A DNA stretch of 64,000 nt from Clavulina sp. PMI_390 (Eukaryota; Basidiomycota; Agaricomycetes; Cantharellales; Hydnaceae), in contig WIDE01000099.1 in assembly GCA_015039315.1 (NCBI GenBank), forward strand, positions 59,006 through 123,005, read 5' to 3'. The notes under the pieces were generated by a model. It did not search any database and was not told the DNA's origin. It worked only from the letters and a program-made list of their open reading frames with translations. The position numbers and the translations under genes are program-made. The stretch's first letter is position 1; every line of letters starts with the position of its first letter. Positions 36,538 through 47,815 of the stretch are shown piece after piece.

Positions 36538-39500
36538 ATGTCCTCACGCTCGCCTCATGTTTTGTTGAAGTCCCGCTGGCTGCGGGGAGCGCTTTACTTG
36601 GCCGTGTGTCTTGGACTCTATGAGGGATTGCTTCTCAGCGTGCGTAGTTCATTGGTGGCCTGTATCCCATAACCCTAACACCTTAATTACATTACAGTTC
36701 TCCCCCTCTGCTTCGAGCCGAGTGGAAGAGGCCTTTTCCTACGACCCTGGAGCACCCGGAGATCATGTTGGCGGACATACAGGCTCAGGAAGGCCGACGC
36801 AGGCGATAGCGGCGGGGCGGGTTCTTGTCACAGGTGGTGGAGGCAATATTGGTTAGTCTTCCCACGAGCCTGTGTCTTCCTCCAAGCGCATCTTATGCTC
36901 AAAGACTCGTGTAGGTAAAAACATCGTTCGCCGCCTCCTTGCATCTAATACGCCAGTAACGATCATTGACGCCGTATTCTATCCCGACGAACTTTCCCAC
37001 GCGAGTCGGGGCTCGAGGAATGAAACGCTCCTCCGAGTCCATGTTGACGATATCCGAAACACCACTGCCCTTGCATCTGCCCTCACTCCAGACATCGTAG
37101 GCATTGTTCACCTTGCTGCCGTGTCCCGTGTAGCCTGGTGCCTACAGAACCAAAATGACTGTATGGACGTAAACGAACGAGGGACCGAACTCGTGTTCGA
37201 TGCCTTGACGCGACTCAACGCGAAAGACAACGGCAAGAGATGGTTCATCCTGGCGAGCTCGCGCGAAGTTTATGGAGATGCTGGCCCCGGCAACCATGTC
37301 CCGTTCCGAGAGGAGGCCGAGAAGAAGCCCGCCAATGCATATGGTACTTCCAAGCTAGCGGCGGAGCGGGTCATCCAGAGGCGTATAGCGGACTTGGTGC
37401 GCGAGGCCGACCCCTCGGGCGGAAGCTTACATGCCGCTGCCCTCAGACTCTCCAACGTGTATGGCAGTGTGTATGACCATCTTGAACGCCTCGTGCCTTC
37501 GATCACAGCACAAGCCCTGTCTCATCAAGCCATCCAAATTTCAGGTGGCCAGCAAGACGTAAGTGTCCAACAAATACATAATACTCACTTCTGGGCGCCT
37601 ACTGACAGAAGAGCGGCCATAGTTTGATATGCTCCACATAGATGACTGTGTTGACGCATTCATGCTCGCCATTTCACATCTCACAGCATCCCTCCAGCCC
37701 CGAAGCAGGTGGTCATTCTCCTCATTCTCCTCCTCCCCGACATTCTCGTTCGAAGCTTATAATATCGCTTCTGGCTTCTCTGCCAAGATACCCTTCCTTG
37801 TTGATACCATCGTCGGTCTCACACGATCCGAGTCCCCTGTCCGATACATCACTGCCGATAATCGCTACCCCAATGTCTACCGCGGCGACACAACCAAGGC
37901 AAGGAAGACACTTGGCTTCAAGGCAATCATTAGCGTCCAGGAAGGACTCAAACTATTCGTCAAAGCACGTCTCCGACATATGTCCTCATTCCTTTCTCGA
38001 ACAATCGAAGAAACCTGTCCATCCGCGAACGCAGATTCACTCAGCACTAAGCACGAGCTTACCCTCAATATCTCAAAGCTGGACGGCTGCTCCGTGCACG
38101 TCGACTTGGATATTCAAGGGGAGTTTGTCGGGTTGGAACCACCAGACTATGGAACTAGTGATCATTGGGTGGCGACACCGCTACACTGGCCCGATCAGCA
38201 GGATCCCTGGGGTGCGAGTACGTTGGTGGTGTCGATATCCCAGTCTACATCGACCACGGAAGAAGATCCCAAAGACCAGAGGAAGTCACCGTGGCTCATC
38301 CGGCTGCGTGGGTCAGAACACGAAACGCGCAACTACGCAGAGCCCTCTTACCTGGGTATCTGGGAAAACAGCGATGATTCTCCGATCCTTCCCGGTCCGA
38401 TCAAGTTGGGAAAGATACTTCACTCTAATCTCACCGATACATCAACCGGTCGGCGTCCTTTAGTCGACTGGGAGCTACACGTCAATCCTGACCCAAGCGA
38501 AAGTTCCATTCGCCTGGTTCTACCTGGTACAAATCCTCCCCTCCAATTAATGAGCCCTACGTTTGTTGGGGGGAACTTCTCGCTTGGTAGTGTGGACAGC
38601 AAGTCCGCCAATATCTGGAATGTCAAACTGAGTCCGATTTGCTGTCCAAGCCCAGCGCCTTGGCCTTTCGTGCGCGATGATCGTGAGCACTACTTTTTGG
38701 GACGAAGATTGAATTGATCGCTTACTATGTCTTCCAGCCATTGAATGGACTATAGAGTACCAAAGAACATCCACTGCGCGACCGTTCCGCGCCTCCCCCG
38801 CTAAGGCTCTCTGCAATCGCCTTGCTCGGGCTCACCGAAAGGCTGAGGCCGATCTTGCTTCCTTATCATCCACCAACATCCACCTTCCCGGCCCTCCCTC
38901 TCGGAAGATGAGCCGTCTCTCAACTGAGTGGACTCATGCCAAACTACCTGCGTGCTCGAACATATGCCATGACGATCATCCAACAGTGTGTGTGGACACA
39001 GGGGACTGTCAATGCGTGCTATCTTCGTGTGTCTCACGAAAACGGTTCCCATTCGCGGATAATGCGTTCAAGAATGATCTATCGTTTCCTCCTCAGCTTT
39101 CGGCGGGCGTGGAGACTCTAGAGGAAAGAGTTGCGCGGGTGTCATGGATGTCTGCCGTTCGACCACAAGTAGCTTCCTACCTCTCCACCCATCCCCGTTA
39201 CCCCAAGATCCACGTTGCTCCTATGTCGCCTACTGATGCCGAACGGATACCCAACTTGAAAGGATTTGATGGTGAGAAGATGGAGCCTGACAAGTTACGA
39301 GAGGCGCATTGCTTCAGCGCTGATGCGCAAATGGAGAAGGGCCTGATTCGAATGGGTAGTGTGCCAGCGAATGATGCTGAAATGGTATTCATCCGGCATT
39401 ATCAGGGGAGATATGCGGTGAGTGTCGCTTGCCTAGCATATGCATATATCCTGGGCAGCTCCTGATCTTACTATTTTTTTCCTAGACAAACGAACCGATC

Positions 39501-40638
39501 AAGGATACATACCAGTGGGTTCGTGAAAACGTGGAAGGGTTTGACGAGTCGAAGGTCATCATTCCATTTACACAAGATTGGGGTCAATGCCTTGATTTCG
39601 CGTGGTATGTTTTGTCAATTTTGTGCTGCCGAAACTCTTTAAGGCTAAATGGGGCTTAACTTGGTGCTATATAGGGATGTGTGGTGGATGCGCGACTTAA
39701 TGGGCCTCAAAGTACCTCCAATAGTGAAGTCGACCACGGCGTGGAGTGTGATGGGTGACTTGAACAGTCCGTGCTATCGTCCACATCAAGATATTGTGTG
39801 AGTTGCACTTATCTGCACGCCTTCATCCTCGTATGGCTCACAATTCCATTGAATAGTATGCCGCCTCGTACTTGTCTCTCCCCGAGACTCTTGAACCATT
39901 TCTCTTCAATCTCTTCAATCAAACCCGCTCGCAAACGACCCGTGCTCACAACCTTTAGTGGCACTCACTGGGGAACAGGTCGGCTCAATCGCCAACGACT
40001 CACATGCTCCAGAGTAGGCTGGCATTCAGAGGAGCGGTCAACACGAAGACTCCGGGGTTTGGGAGAAGAGGGGCCAGAATTGACGGCAGTATGGAGTGGT
40101 ACGGGAGGATATGACTATATGGGCATTCTGAACAACACCATATTTTGCCCGCAACCTGCAGGGACTACGGGTGCGTACCCCAGGATTTTTCATTATAGCG
40201 TTCGTTATCATTGACGTTTTCTACCGTTGATGACCCCCTTCCGTGGAGCTAGGTTGGGCAACACGTCTCGCAGACTCGGTTTTTGCTGGTTGTATTCCGG
40301 TCCTCATTGGCCACGCCACGCACCCTCCGTTCTTCGACGTGCTTGACTGGTCAAAGTTCTCAGTCCGAGTTGAACCCTCAGAACTTTCACAACTGGAGGA
40401 GCTACTTCTCTCTCGCTACTCTGTCGATGATGTGGAGAGGCTGCAGACGAACCTGATGCTTGTTCGAGACGCGTTTGTTTACCCACTTGATGATATGACA
40501 GACGAGGAAGCACAAAATATGGTGCTAGGTAGCCAAGCTGACCATGCAAGGCGTGGTCCGTTGTTCTGGGCATTACATTCCACAAGGATGAAGATCCTGA
40601 CAATGTGGCCGGTGGGCGACTTATACGATCGGCCGTGA
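36538..40638 (+). CDS. membrane-anchored SDR epimerase-like / exostosin (GT47) fusion, copy 2
   Basis: Nine exons (36538-36639, 36698-36851, 36915-37558, 37623-38682, 38738-39417, 39486-39604, 39675-39797, 39857-40170, 40253-40638) give 1193 residues with the same intron positions as copy 1. Exons 2, 6, 7 and 8 are identical in length. The signal anchor is ALYLAVCLGLYEGLLL. The SDR domain has TGGGGNIG and Tyr228/Lys232 in YGTSK, and the SDR C-terminal part has TKARKTLGF. The Cys-rich segment (CVDTGDCQCVLSSC) and exostosin block (FAGCIPVLIG, DWSKFSVRVEP) follow. Copy 2 has a canonical ATG six codons upstream of the position matching the copy 1 start and an all-GT-AG gene model. No break was seen, so both copies are probably active. 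Confidence 0.82.
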
Positions 40639-40934
40639 GCTCGTGGAGCCTGCCAATTCGCCAATCTGTTATCTTCACCTCGATCCCGAAGGCCTTATCC
40701 CTCCCTTAGAATAATCAATCAGCCTTTGACGAAAAGGCCTCGAATATACCAGGCACAATTCCTTCTGTACTGTGTAATTGATTTGTCGTACTTTGCTGCA
40801 CAGAACAAATGAGTGCTAGGATTACCACTCTCGCTGCTAGAAGCATCGGAAATAAGTGGTAATGGTCATAGATGAGTCCTAATCACATTCTACATTTGAA
40901 TTTCCTTCCAAAACGTAGCGAGAATATGATGTCA
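40639..40934. other. intergenic, convergent 3' regions
   Basis: 296 bases between the ends of SDR-GT47 copy 2 and an F-box gene. Nothing was recognised. Confidence 0.5.
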
Positions 40935-42338
40935 TCAGAACATTTCTGACAACTGGGGGACCCCATAGCATCTCCATTGACTCTCGGCATCAAGTACATT
41001 TATGTGTTCGTGCAGGTCAAAATGATCTAGAAGCTTCTCGACTTCAACCGCATGCCATTGTTTGAGGGGATTGTGCCTCTCTTGGTGGGCTGTCATGGCA
41101 ATTTGCCCTTTCGGCCACACTTCCAAAAGCATCTTTGCCGCCTGAACAATATGCTCAACACGCTCAACTTTGGGTGCGAGATATGTGTGTACTGTGTTTA
41201 TACGCAAATACTCCAAGGCAGGGAATGCCTCGCGGGGCGCACTAGCTCCTTTGCTCGGTAGTTGGGCATCCTTGAAGGAGTGTCTCATACTATGAAGACC
41301 TTCGAGCAATGCTGTAAAGCCGGAGACAGCTTCATAGTGGAGTGCGACAAGAGTCGGACAGTTGGTCACCACAGCCAGTACGTCCTCGATTGGGACATTA
41401 TCTGCCGTGAAAGTGGTGAGGTGAGGCATAGAGGGCCAAGGCCATTGGGTTGGTGAAGGCCATGGTACCGCTCTTTCATCCGGATAGGGATGTGTGAGAG
41501 TGAGATGAGAGAGGCTGGTAACGATTTCAAAACGGGTGCAGAATGAATGGGGTGAGTCCCTTAGGATGAGGGATGATAGATGGGGAAAGTCGAACTGCAT
41601 GTCTGGGGGGTCATGCAGTAGACCATATTCTATCAGCTCGAGGTGTTCAAGCGCATGATATCGTGTAATCTCCTCGTTGAGGTTGAATCCAGAGAGGCTA
41701 TCGTGCCAATAAACCTTTAGAATTTTTAGGTCTCGGGGTTTGATGCTCAGCAAGGGATAAGATATGTTTCCGGAGAGCTCCAGACATTCCACACTTGTAG
41801 AGTCCGAGAATAGATAGCCAGGTGGTGATGGGACGCTTTCTGTTCTGAACTCCACAAGCTTGAGGGTAGCAAAAGGGATGTTCATGGGGAATAAAGTTTT
41901 AGTTCCTGCGAACTGATGATACCTTATTATTTCGATTCTGGGAGCATACTTTGTCAGGAGATCAACGAGTTTACGAGCAATATTCTCGTCCCGTTCATGT
42001 TCGAGGTAGATACTGCAAAGGGAGAGCGCCAAGTCGATATTTGCTTTGAGGGATCGTTGAAAGCACAGTTCCGCAAATCGCAACGAGGATTCTGGACTCA
42101 TAGCTCGTCTAGTTTGGGAAGTGGATCTTGTGCCACCTCCTAAGAGAGGAGAGGATTCTCGAGAGTTAAGAGGGGATAATGTGATGGGTATGTATGTCCA
42201 AAGGAGATAGCATCTAAGGATGATGTGATACCATTGAGAACAGACAAGGGCGAGGTCATCCAACTCTCTAGGATCAGGTCGCAGGAGAATGAATATGGCT
42301 TCAAGAAGCTCTGCAGGAAGATCGTAGTTGTGAGCCAT
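40935..42338 (-). CDS. F-box protein, single exon
   Basis: An unbroken 467-residue frame with an N-terminal F-box (DLPAELLEAIFILLRPDPREL, ALVCSQWYHI, LLWTYI). Leucine-rich repeats follow (LKLVEF, LECLEL-like turns, HLSSLILRDS, LSHLTLTHP). The C terminus has the family signatures LLEVWPKGQIAM and VPQLSEMF. It is a close paralogue of the gene at 44872-46224; a kinase-like gene lies between them on the other strand. Its role as a ubiquitin-ligase substrate receptor is inferred from the domain. Confidence 0.87.
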   Translation of the reverse strand: MAHNYDLPAELLEAIFILLRPDPRELDDLALVCSQWYHIILRCYLLWTYIPITLSPLNSRESSPLLGGGTRSTSQTRRAMSPESSLRFAELCFQRSLKANIDLALSLCSIYLEHERDENIARKLVDLLTKYAPRIEIIRYHQFAGTKTLFPMNIPFATLKLVEFRTESVPSPPGYLFSDSTSVECLELSGNISYPLLSIKPRDLKILKVYWHDSLSGFNLNEEITRYHALEHLELIEYGLLHDPPDMQFDFPHLSSLILRDSPHSFCTRFEIVTSLSHLTLTHPYPDERAVPWPSPTQWPWPSMPHLTTFTADNVPIEDVLAVVTNCPTLVALHYEAVSGFTALLEGLHSMRHSFKDAQLPSKGASAPREAFPALEYLRINTVHTYLAPKVERVEHIVQAAKMLLEVWPKGQIAMTAHQERHNPLKQWHAVEVEKLLDHFDLHEHINVLDAESQWRCYGVPQLSEMF

Positions 42339-42749
42339 GAAACGGGTTCAGGGTAACAATTGGGTGTTTGGGCTTCTGATGAAAGTGGCGCAGAATCGAG
42401 ATCGAGTCTTACGTAAGATACGCGAGGGAGACAGAGTGGATGAGTCCCGAATAAACACCTCCTCCTCCCAAGGAGTGGAATTTGCCACAACCCACGCCCA
42501 TTAACAAGGGAGGAGATCCCACCTCCTCTCACTCTCTCGCACATTCGCTGCTTTTGTAACGTGTCCTGATCCGCGGGTGAGCCGCCACGCTTGTCACACC
42601 CAAACCTGTCGCGCTAGCGCCGGCTCACAAGCGGGCGTCGGAGACAGCTGATCTGATTCGCTCCATCTTGGCACCAAAGATTTGCCTAGTTCCCAACCAA
42701 GACTTGGGTTGGACCATCAATAGCCAAGACGGATCTCGCTACCGGATAG
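42339..42749. promoter_or_regulatory. divergent promoter region, F-box gene and kinase-like gene
   Basis: 411 bases between start codons at 42338 (minus) and 42750 (plus). No specific site could be recognised. Confidence 0.45.
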
Positions 42750-44547
42750 ATGAGTACGGGTCACTTGGGGGTGAAGACGAGAGACGGTCTTGCGTCGAAT
42801 GTTAACGTTAACACCATCGACTCAGATGAGTTCGATAGCGATGGGGCTCTGAGTGATGATGATGAGATACCTACGATACCGTCTGACATAGCCTTAAGGC
42901 TCTCTCTCAATCCAATTGATCTTTCGGACATGCACAACACGGAAGTGATCAATTTGCTCAACCTGATCAATGATGTACGCCCTAATATTAGCCTCAAAAT
43001 ATCTCTCATGAACAAACTCAACATGTCGTTAACATGTCTCAGGATCTTCGCAAGCAATCCTTCAATGACACGGAAACTCTGCGGCTCTTCCAAGACCTAT
43101 GCAGTTACTTTCTCACCATTCCTAGTTCTTTCATCCTGGGTCATGTTACCTTCGATAGAAAGGATGTTGTCGGCCGAGGTGGTGAGGCGACAGTGTATCG
43201 TGGGCACTTGACAGAGGACAACCATTCTCGGCCTGTGGTCGTGCGAGAAGTAGTTCTGCCTCCAAGGGACTGGAAATCGACGTTGGGGCGCAAAGTCATT
43301 CGGGTACGGAATCACCAAGTCCGCCATATCGTTTGATCAAATATTCTCCACCAGATGGTGCATCGTGAAGCTATTACTCATTCACAGCTTGATCACCCGC
43401 ACATCATACCATTTTTGGGGATCTATCACGAAGGGGTTGACTCTCCTCCTATTACAATTTTACCTTTCATGGAGCGCGGCTCTCTCCAGGATCTCCTTGC
43501 TGACTCACTCATAGGACAAAATACGCTAGCATCAATAGTAAGATTTTTTTTTCCCATTCCCTCACTACTTTCTTACATACCTTTATTAACATCAATACAT
43601 CAATTAGCTTGTTGGTATTAGCAGTGGGGTCCACTATCTCCACTCTCGACGTCCCCCCATTATACATGGTGACCTCCATCCTGTATGCCCCTCTCTGCCT
43701 CCTCCGAACAAATGCCTTTCTTATGGTGCGAGCAGGGAAACGTTCTTCTCGATAGTAATGGCAGCCCGTACCTCTGCGACTTCGGACTCAGTCGCATCCG
43801 CCATGAGATCACACGGACGCGTACAATCATACAAGAAGCTGGTAGGCTGAGGTTTCTGGCTCCAGAGCTGTCTACAGGCTGGACCCAGCGGTTCCGTACC
43901 AGCTTTGCGAGCGATATCTTTTCCCTCGCGATGACATTCCTTAATGCTTGGAGTGGGCGTATTCCCTTTCCTGAACTGAGAAATGACCTCAAAGTAGCCT
44001 CCAACCTTCGAAAAGGGTTACGACCTAGCATACCTACGAGCGGCGTTGCTCTGGCTCCAGAGCTAAAACAAACTCTCTGGGCGCTGCTAAATGAAATGTG
44101 GACCCAAAATCCGGCCAATCGGCCTTCCAGCTCCGACGTATCCGGTCGCCTGAGCGATGCTTTTGGCGTTCGGCCTCATGAACCTCCTGCTGAATCTGGA
44201 CTCCAGGGTACTTCATATCCCAAGCAAGACGACAGCGGGGAGGAGGATGGGCAGCAGCACTTTGGACCTTTAATTCCAGTTGATCCTGTAAGTATAACGA
44301 ATATGTATGGAAGGTGCCATTTGTCGCTCAAACTGCTCTATTACAGAGAGAAAACGACGACTCAACGGACAATAAAGTGAATGATATGGCAATCTTGATC
44401 AAACAACAAGAACCACCCCTCGAAGTTACACCACCCTCTGTATCGCCGCAGCGGCCCTTACTCACCTCGCCGCATCCACCCCGGGGGCCCCCTGGTGGGA
44501 TGCTGCAAGTTCTCCCTCGCACGTGGAATTTTGCAAGTCCTACCTAG
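42750..44547 (+). CDS. protein-kinase-like protein (Lys-to-Arg in the VAIK position)
   Basis: Six exons (42750-42974, 43043-43303, 43355-43537, 43608-43682, 43736-44287, 44347-44547) encode 498 residues; every exon is in phase 0. An acidic head (SDEFDSDGALSDDDE) precedes the kinase domain: VGRGGEATVYRG, VVVREV in place of the VAIK Lys, HREAITHSQLDHPHI (alpha-C region), HGDLHPGN and LCDFGLSRIRHE. The 75-nt exon encoding HYLHSRRPPIIHGDLHP has the same length and boundaries as exon 4 of the kinase-Zn2Cys6 gene, so the two are paralogues. This copy has no zinc cluster and ends in a Pro-rich tail. If Arg cannot replace Lys in ATP binding it is a pseudokinase; activity would need testing. Confidence 0.8.
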
Positions 44548-44871
44548 GACATTAATATGGTCAATCCATGCGGTCAATATCTACAATCATCTTGTAGTTC
44601 ATCAACGTGAGCGGGAAACTTGCTCCATAAGCGGCCGGATAAAAAGATTTATTAGAAGAGCCGGACGAGGCTCATTGTATATAATGTAAGGTGATACCCA
44701 TGCTACTTGGAAACTTGAGCAAATCGCGGCCAATACACACCCTGGTGCTTGACGGTGCATTCCAGTTTCCCGCAAACCAATCTAGAAGCACAAGGAGACG
44801 AGGCTGGAGTGAGCTTCATGCCTGGCGCACTGGAGAAGGGACGGTGATGCGTACAAGATCGAGATCGTGAC
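44548..44871. other. intergenic, convergent 3' regions
   Basis: 324 bases between the kinase-like gene and the next F-box gene. Nothing was recognised. Confidence 0.5.
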
Positions 44872-46224
44872 CTAAGTCCCAAATATTTCTGACAACTTCG
44901 GCACCCCATGGTGCTTCCGCTGTGTCTTGGCATCGAGCACCTCCACGCGTTGGCGCATGTCAAAATGATCAAGAAACTTCTCTAGCTCCGCCACGTGCCA
45001 TTGTTTCTGGTCACTAAAACGCTCGGGGTGTGCTGTCGTCGCAATCCGCCCTGTTGGCCAAACCTCGAGGAGCTTCTTCGTGGCCTTGACGATGAACTTG
45101 ACTCTTCCAACGCTCGGTGCAATGGTTTTGTAGATTGTGTTCAGTCGGAGGTAGACTAAGGAAGGGAATGCGTCTTTGGGTTTCTTGAGCTTGTAGCTCG
45201 ACTTCTGGGCTTCCCTAGAACGACGTCTCATATCATAAAGGCCTTTGAGGAGCGCGATAAAGCCGAATGCACCCTCGAAATGGATGGCGATAAGAGATGG
45301 ACAGTCGGCCACGACAGCGAGAACATCCTCAACAGAAATGTTGTCCACTGTCAGAGTGGTAAGGCGAGGCATTTGTGGCCAGGGCAGCGTAGTCGGCACC
45401 GGCCACAACACCCTGAGCTCTTGGGGACATGGGTATGAGAGAGAAAGATGAGAGAGGGCAGGCACGGAGTCGAAACGACGACAGAATGAGCGGGATGAGT
45501 CCTTGAGGGTAAGAGAGGTGAGTTGAGGAAATATGAATTTCACACTCGAGGAAGAGCGTAGCAAGCCAAATACAGCCAGCTCTAGGCTCTTGAGGGCTGA
45601 ATAATGCACAATATTCCTTTCAAGCTGGAGGGCGGCATCTGGGCCGTACCAGGAGACCGTTAAAGCCTTGAGGTCCAGATGATCGATTCCTGATAGTGGA
45701 TAGGGGATATCACCTTCAAGCTCCAGGCGTTCTACTCTTGTAGGGGCGGGGAAGATATAGCGAGGCCGTGTCGAGACCTTGTAAAGAGCGATAGAAACCA
45801 GGTTCAGCTTTCTGAACGGGAATTCCGTCAGGAATAGAGTTTTCCCTCCCGAATACTGACGGTACGTCAGTTTAGTGATTCGAGGGGCAAGTTTCGTGAC
45901 GAGGTTCTCGAGTCTGCGAGTACATTGTTGGTGTGGATCCTCGTACAGGGATATGCGGCTGAGGGTCAGATCGAGGTCAATGTTTGATCGGCCCGAACGT
46001 TCCGAGCATATCTCTGCGAATCGTAGGGAAGATTCTGGACGAGCCACATTCATATTATTGGACAAGAAGATGGGGATGTAGGTCCAAAGGAGGTAGCACC
46101 GAATTATGATACGACACCATCGGGGACAGACAAGGGCGACTCTATGTAGCTTCCTGGGATCGAGTCTCAGAAAAACGAGAACGATCTCTAAAATTTCCAC
46201 GGGGAGTTCATTAATATGCCCCAT
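44872..46224 (-). CDS. F-box protein, single exon
   Basis: An unbroken 450-residue frame. The F-box (ELPVEILEIVLVFLRLDPRKL, ALVCPRWCRI, LLWTYIPIFL) is followed by leucine-rich repeats and the family C-terminal signatures KLLEVWPTGRIATT and VPKLSEIF. It carries two extra residues after the usual end, unlike its relatives. It is the closest paralogue of the gene at 40935-42338. Its start lies only 112 bases from that of the Tls1-type gene on the other strand, so the two promoters must overlap. Confidence 0.87.
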   Translation of the reverse strand: MGHINELPVEILEIVLVFLRLDPRKLHRVALVCPRWCRIIIRCYLLWTYIPIFLSNNMNVARPESSLRFAEICSERSGRSNIDLDLTLSRISLYEDPHQQCTRRLENLVTKLAPRITKLTYRQYSGGKTLFLTEFPFRKLNLVSIALYKVSTRPRYIFPAPTRVERLELEGDIPYPLSGIDHLDLKALTVSWYGPDAALQLERNIVHYSALKSLELAVFGLLRSSSSVKFIFPQLTSLTLKDSSRSFCRRFDSVPALSHLSLSYPCPQELRVLWPVPTTLPWPQMPRLTTLTVDNISVEDVLAVVADCPSLIAIHFEGAFGFIALLKGLYDMRRRSREAQKSSYKLKKPKDAFPSLVYLRLNTIYKTIAPSVGRVKFIVKATKKLLEVWPTGRIATTAHPERFSDQKQWHVAELEKFLDHFDMRQRVEVLDAKTQRKHHGVPKLSEIFGT

Positions 46225-46336
46225 AAGAATAAGACGAGCCCAGATTTCTGGTGGGAGGGATTCAAGACATTGGCTCTTTTGGGAGGCTTCGGACGATCAC
46301 GTGCACATTCCCACGGACCGCAAACCTCCCCGCGCA
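46225..46336. promoter_or_regulatory. compact bidirectional promoter, F-box gene and Tls1-type gene
   Basis: Only 112 bases separate the two divergent start codons. The segment must supply both 5' untranslated regions and the promoter elements. Confidence 0.5.
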
Positions 46337-47706
46337 ATGTCTGAGTCGCTCTTCAAGAAACGCACCGCGAAAGCTTCTTCGCGAAAGAGACAACTGTCGC
46401 CTGAAGCAGATGAAGCTCCTAATCCTAGTGCCGAGGCAGCGGAAGGTTCGACCTCTGCAGAGGCTGTGCCATCTGGCGAAGATATCGGTTCCAACACTGA
46501 GAAGGTAGAGTGAGTGTGTTTCAGTAATGCTTGATGAAAAGTTGGGAACTCATCTAGGCTGTGGTAGCGTGTAGCCTGCAAGAGCTCATTGCACTACGCA
46601 AACTGCAGAAAAGCCAGGCAAGGATAGGTATCGATGCCAAACGGCTGAATCGCGGAGCTGAGGTTAAGAAGAAGGCTGTGGCTCCTGCTGGTGCGTTATA
46701 CTAACAGCATCTTGCCAAAATTGCTTCTAATTATCTACCTGTTAGAGGAAGAACAGCAATATGGCTTGCAGCCCGGAGCAAAGATGACCCAAGAGGCTCC
46801 CGTTGAGTGAGTTTCCTCGAGGTTCTTCATCAACCCGTCTACAATTAGCTCACGTTTCACCGCCAAGGGATGGAGAGGATGAGGAATCCAAAGCGAGAAA
46901 GATAGTGCGATCCAACAACTTCACGCAGCAGACGAATGCTCTGGATGTCGACAAACACATGTATGTTGGCCCAGCTCGTTCAGCCTCTGTTAATATGGTG
47001 CTGATTATCAAAACAGGATGGCGTACATTGAAGAAGGCTTGAAAGCTCGTCGCGGCGATACGGGCACGTCCGACGAAGCAGCAGCAGCAGATGCACCCTA
47101 CGACCCTCATGAGGAACTTTTCAAGATAGACGAGCGATACAAGCTGGAGAAACGCAGAGTGCAAGAGGAAGATGAAGGGAATATCACCAACTCGATTGCT
47201 ATGCTTACTGCTATTCCCGAAGTGGACCTTGGTATGGAGTACGTTCCTGATGCCCTTTGCTAGGATAGAGATCTTATCTAACAGCATCCCCAGTGTTCGG
47301 CTGAAGAACATTGAGGCGACCGAGAAGGCGAAACAGCATGTCGCTGACGAACGTCGTTCTCGATGGCAACAAGGGGGTTCATCCAACGAGCCAGACCTTG
47401 GGGCCACCCGATGTACGTCCATGCTGCCCAGTCGCGTATGCTGTGAGGCCCTAATGTTTCCTTTTGTTGCAGTCTTTCGGCACCATAATCCCCAACAATC
47501 GGACAATGACGCACTTCGCGCAGCTCGTCTGCAGGCTCAAGGTGTAGATGTACAAGAGCAACGACGACAACCTCGAGGTGATCGACGAGAGACGGCGACT
47601 GATGAGCAGGTGAATACATTTTCTTTTCGTTCTATTCCACCACAACACCCAGGCTCACTATCCATTACAGGTCATGGAGCGCTTCAAGAAACGTATGCGC
47701 AAATGA
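46337..47706 (+). CDS. Tls1/C9orf78 (Hep59) family protein
   Basis: Eight exons (46337-46509, 46575-46690, 46746-46806, 46868-46960, 47017-47238, 47294-47412, 47473-47609, 47671-47706) give 318 residues. Family landmarks, in order, are a basic start (FKKRTAKASSRKRQ), LQELIALRKLQ, NNFTQQTNALDVDKHMMAYIEE, a short acidic stretch, and the diagnostic AIPEVDLGMDVRLKNIEATE. It ends with a basic tail (MERFKKRMRK). Members act with spliceosomal helicase complexes (human C9orf78 with Brr2; fission yeast Tls1 in splicing linked to telomere silencing). A nuclear role is likely. The first intron has an alternative boundary pair (donor 46507), but GTGAGT at 46510 is preferred. Confidence 0.88.
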
Positions 47707-47815
47707 TTTAGCTACATTTCTCTTTCTTGTGTACTTTGTTGCTGTAATGGATGTGGGTGTCACAACTAGCATCCGATCTGTGACTGCTGTGACCGACTGC
47801 TCAAAAATTCGCCCT

